Below, one piece after another: positions 34,652-35,197 of a DNA stretch of 35,197 bases. A program made the position numbers and the translations under genes. The number at the start of each line of letters is the position of its first letter. Positions within the stretch are counted from its first letter, which is position 1. Below the pieces are notes generated by a model. That model was not told the DNA's origin and did not search any database. It saw nothing but the letters and a program-made list of their open reading frames with translations. This DNA comes from Clostridium tarantellae (lineage in GTDB: Bacteria; Bacillota; Clostridia; Clostridiales; Clostridiaceae), in assembly GCF_009295725.1 (NCBI RefSeq), contig NZ_WHJC01000008.1, positions 1 to 35,197 of the forward strand, read 5' to 3'.

Positions 34652-35197
34652 CTATATAATTCCTCTAGATAATAAAGCTTTATATTCCCCATTTATATTT
34701 AATTTTTTATTACAAAAACATATTATAGCTTGTTTTGATATTGCTTCACTAGCATTGTTTTTATATAATTTTACTTCATTTACTTTTATACCTTTCATAT
34801 ATCCATTTTGTCCATTTACTAATCCATAAGGTATATTAAACATTTCTTTTTCAGAAATATTTATATTTGGTATAATGGATTTTTCTAAAATTATCACTGG
34901 CAAAAGTGTTATTGGTTCTACTAATTCATTGCCTGTATCTAAAAAAGCCTTAACTTTTATATTATTATCTTTAATGTTTACTTCTAAATCATATAATAAA
35001 TTTTTTATTATAAATCTATCTTTTAAATAAAATATTATTCTATTTATAGTTATGTAAATTATAATAACTGCAAATATTAAATATTTTATTGAATAATTTT
35101 TTATATTAAAATTTTCTAATAAACTATACTTATTTTGGCTTAAAGCAAACATAAAACATAATCCACAAAATGTAAAAGATATCATTATAAAAATTAA
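34652..35197 (-). CDS. spoIIGA: Sigma-E processing peptidase SpoIIGA (N-terminus outside window)
   Basis: Membrane aspartic protease that cleaves the SigE pro-sequence on a signal from the forespore. The frame is open to the last base, so the start is right of the window; 181 residues are seen. They comprise the last membrane segments (including [15 protein letters not shown]) and the C-terminal cytosolic protease half with the catalytic DTG of [11 protein letters not shown]. SpoIIGA acts as a dimer with one such Asp per chain. Its place immediately ahead of sigE is the universal spoIIG arrangement. High confidence. Confidence 0.95.
   Translation of the reverse strand, partial: LIFIMISFTFCGLCFMFALSQNKYSLLENFNIKNYSIKYLIFAVIIIYITINRIIFYLKDRFIIKNLLYDLEVNIKDNNIKVKAFLDTGNELVEPITLLPVIILEKSIIPNINISEKEMFNIPYGLVNGQNGYMKGIKVNEVKLYKNNASEAISKQAIICFCNKKLNINGEYKALLSRGII

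Noticed and set aside
1-35197. Mobile element, prophage, defence island, tRNA or riboswitch
   Set aside because: No transposase, integrase, attachment repeats, restriction or toxin genes were seen. Gene order is the standard clostridial core, and I recognised no tRNA cloverleaf or riboswitch core in the gaps, none of which exceeds about 250 bases.

Overview
The window is a 35 kb stretch of very AT-rich Firmicute chromosome. Gene content, AAGGAGG-type ribosome sites and a full endospore gene set (spoIIGA, sigE, sigG, spoIVA, spoVM, ylbJ, a YlmC/YmxH-type gene) point to a spore-forming Clostridium of the sensu stricto group. The species cannot be fixed from sequence reading alone. It is core genome: I see no insertion sequence, prophage, CRISPR array, tRNA or rRNA. 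All genes except ylbJ and rpmB lie on the minus strand, so the region is best read from the right edge to the left.

Layout from right to left. (1) 35.2-33.1 kb: spoIIGA (cut by the edge), sigE and sigG, with a SigF/SigG-type promoter directly behind the sigE stop codon. (2) 33.0-29.7 kb: ylmC-like gene, nrdR, pgeF and a PhoR-like sensor kinase with no response regulator beside it. (3) 29.5-25.8 kb: a PDZ/radical-SAM-like DUF512 gene, der and gpsA behind a strong SigA-type promoter. (4) 25.6-22.8 kb: spoIVA, a 53-residue membrane protein gene and ansA. (5) 22.6-7.4 kb: a long run of closely packed housekeeping genes, yicC-remA-gmk-rpoZ-coaBC | priA-def-fmt-zinc protease-rsmB-rlmN-stp-prkC | rsgA-rpe-thiN-spoVM. 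(6) 7.3-4.9 kb: rpmB diverging from asp23-fakA. (7) 4.8-1.1 kb: recG, rsmD, coaD and a coiled-coil gene, meeting ylbJ tail to tail.

The genes combine translation quality and start (def, fmt, rsmB, rsmD, rlmN, rpmB, rsgA, der), cofactor supply (coaBC, coaD, thiN), replication restart and repair (priA, recG), nucleotide control (gmk, nrdR), lipid precursors (gpsA, fakA), Ser/Thr phosphosignalling on muropeptides (stp, prkC) and the mother-cell/forespore sigma cascade. SpoVM, found here as a 24-codon gene, and SpoIVA are the pair that builds the basement of the spore coat, and both lie in this window.

No new defence or mobile system is present. The points most worth a second look are the tiny spoVM gene with its SigE-type promoter, hairpins that overlap stop codons directly ahead of recG and priA, an in-frame 12-bp minisatellite in the prkC tail, a cluster of three palindromes between prkC and rsgA, and the sensor kinase that lacks its usual partner.
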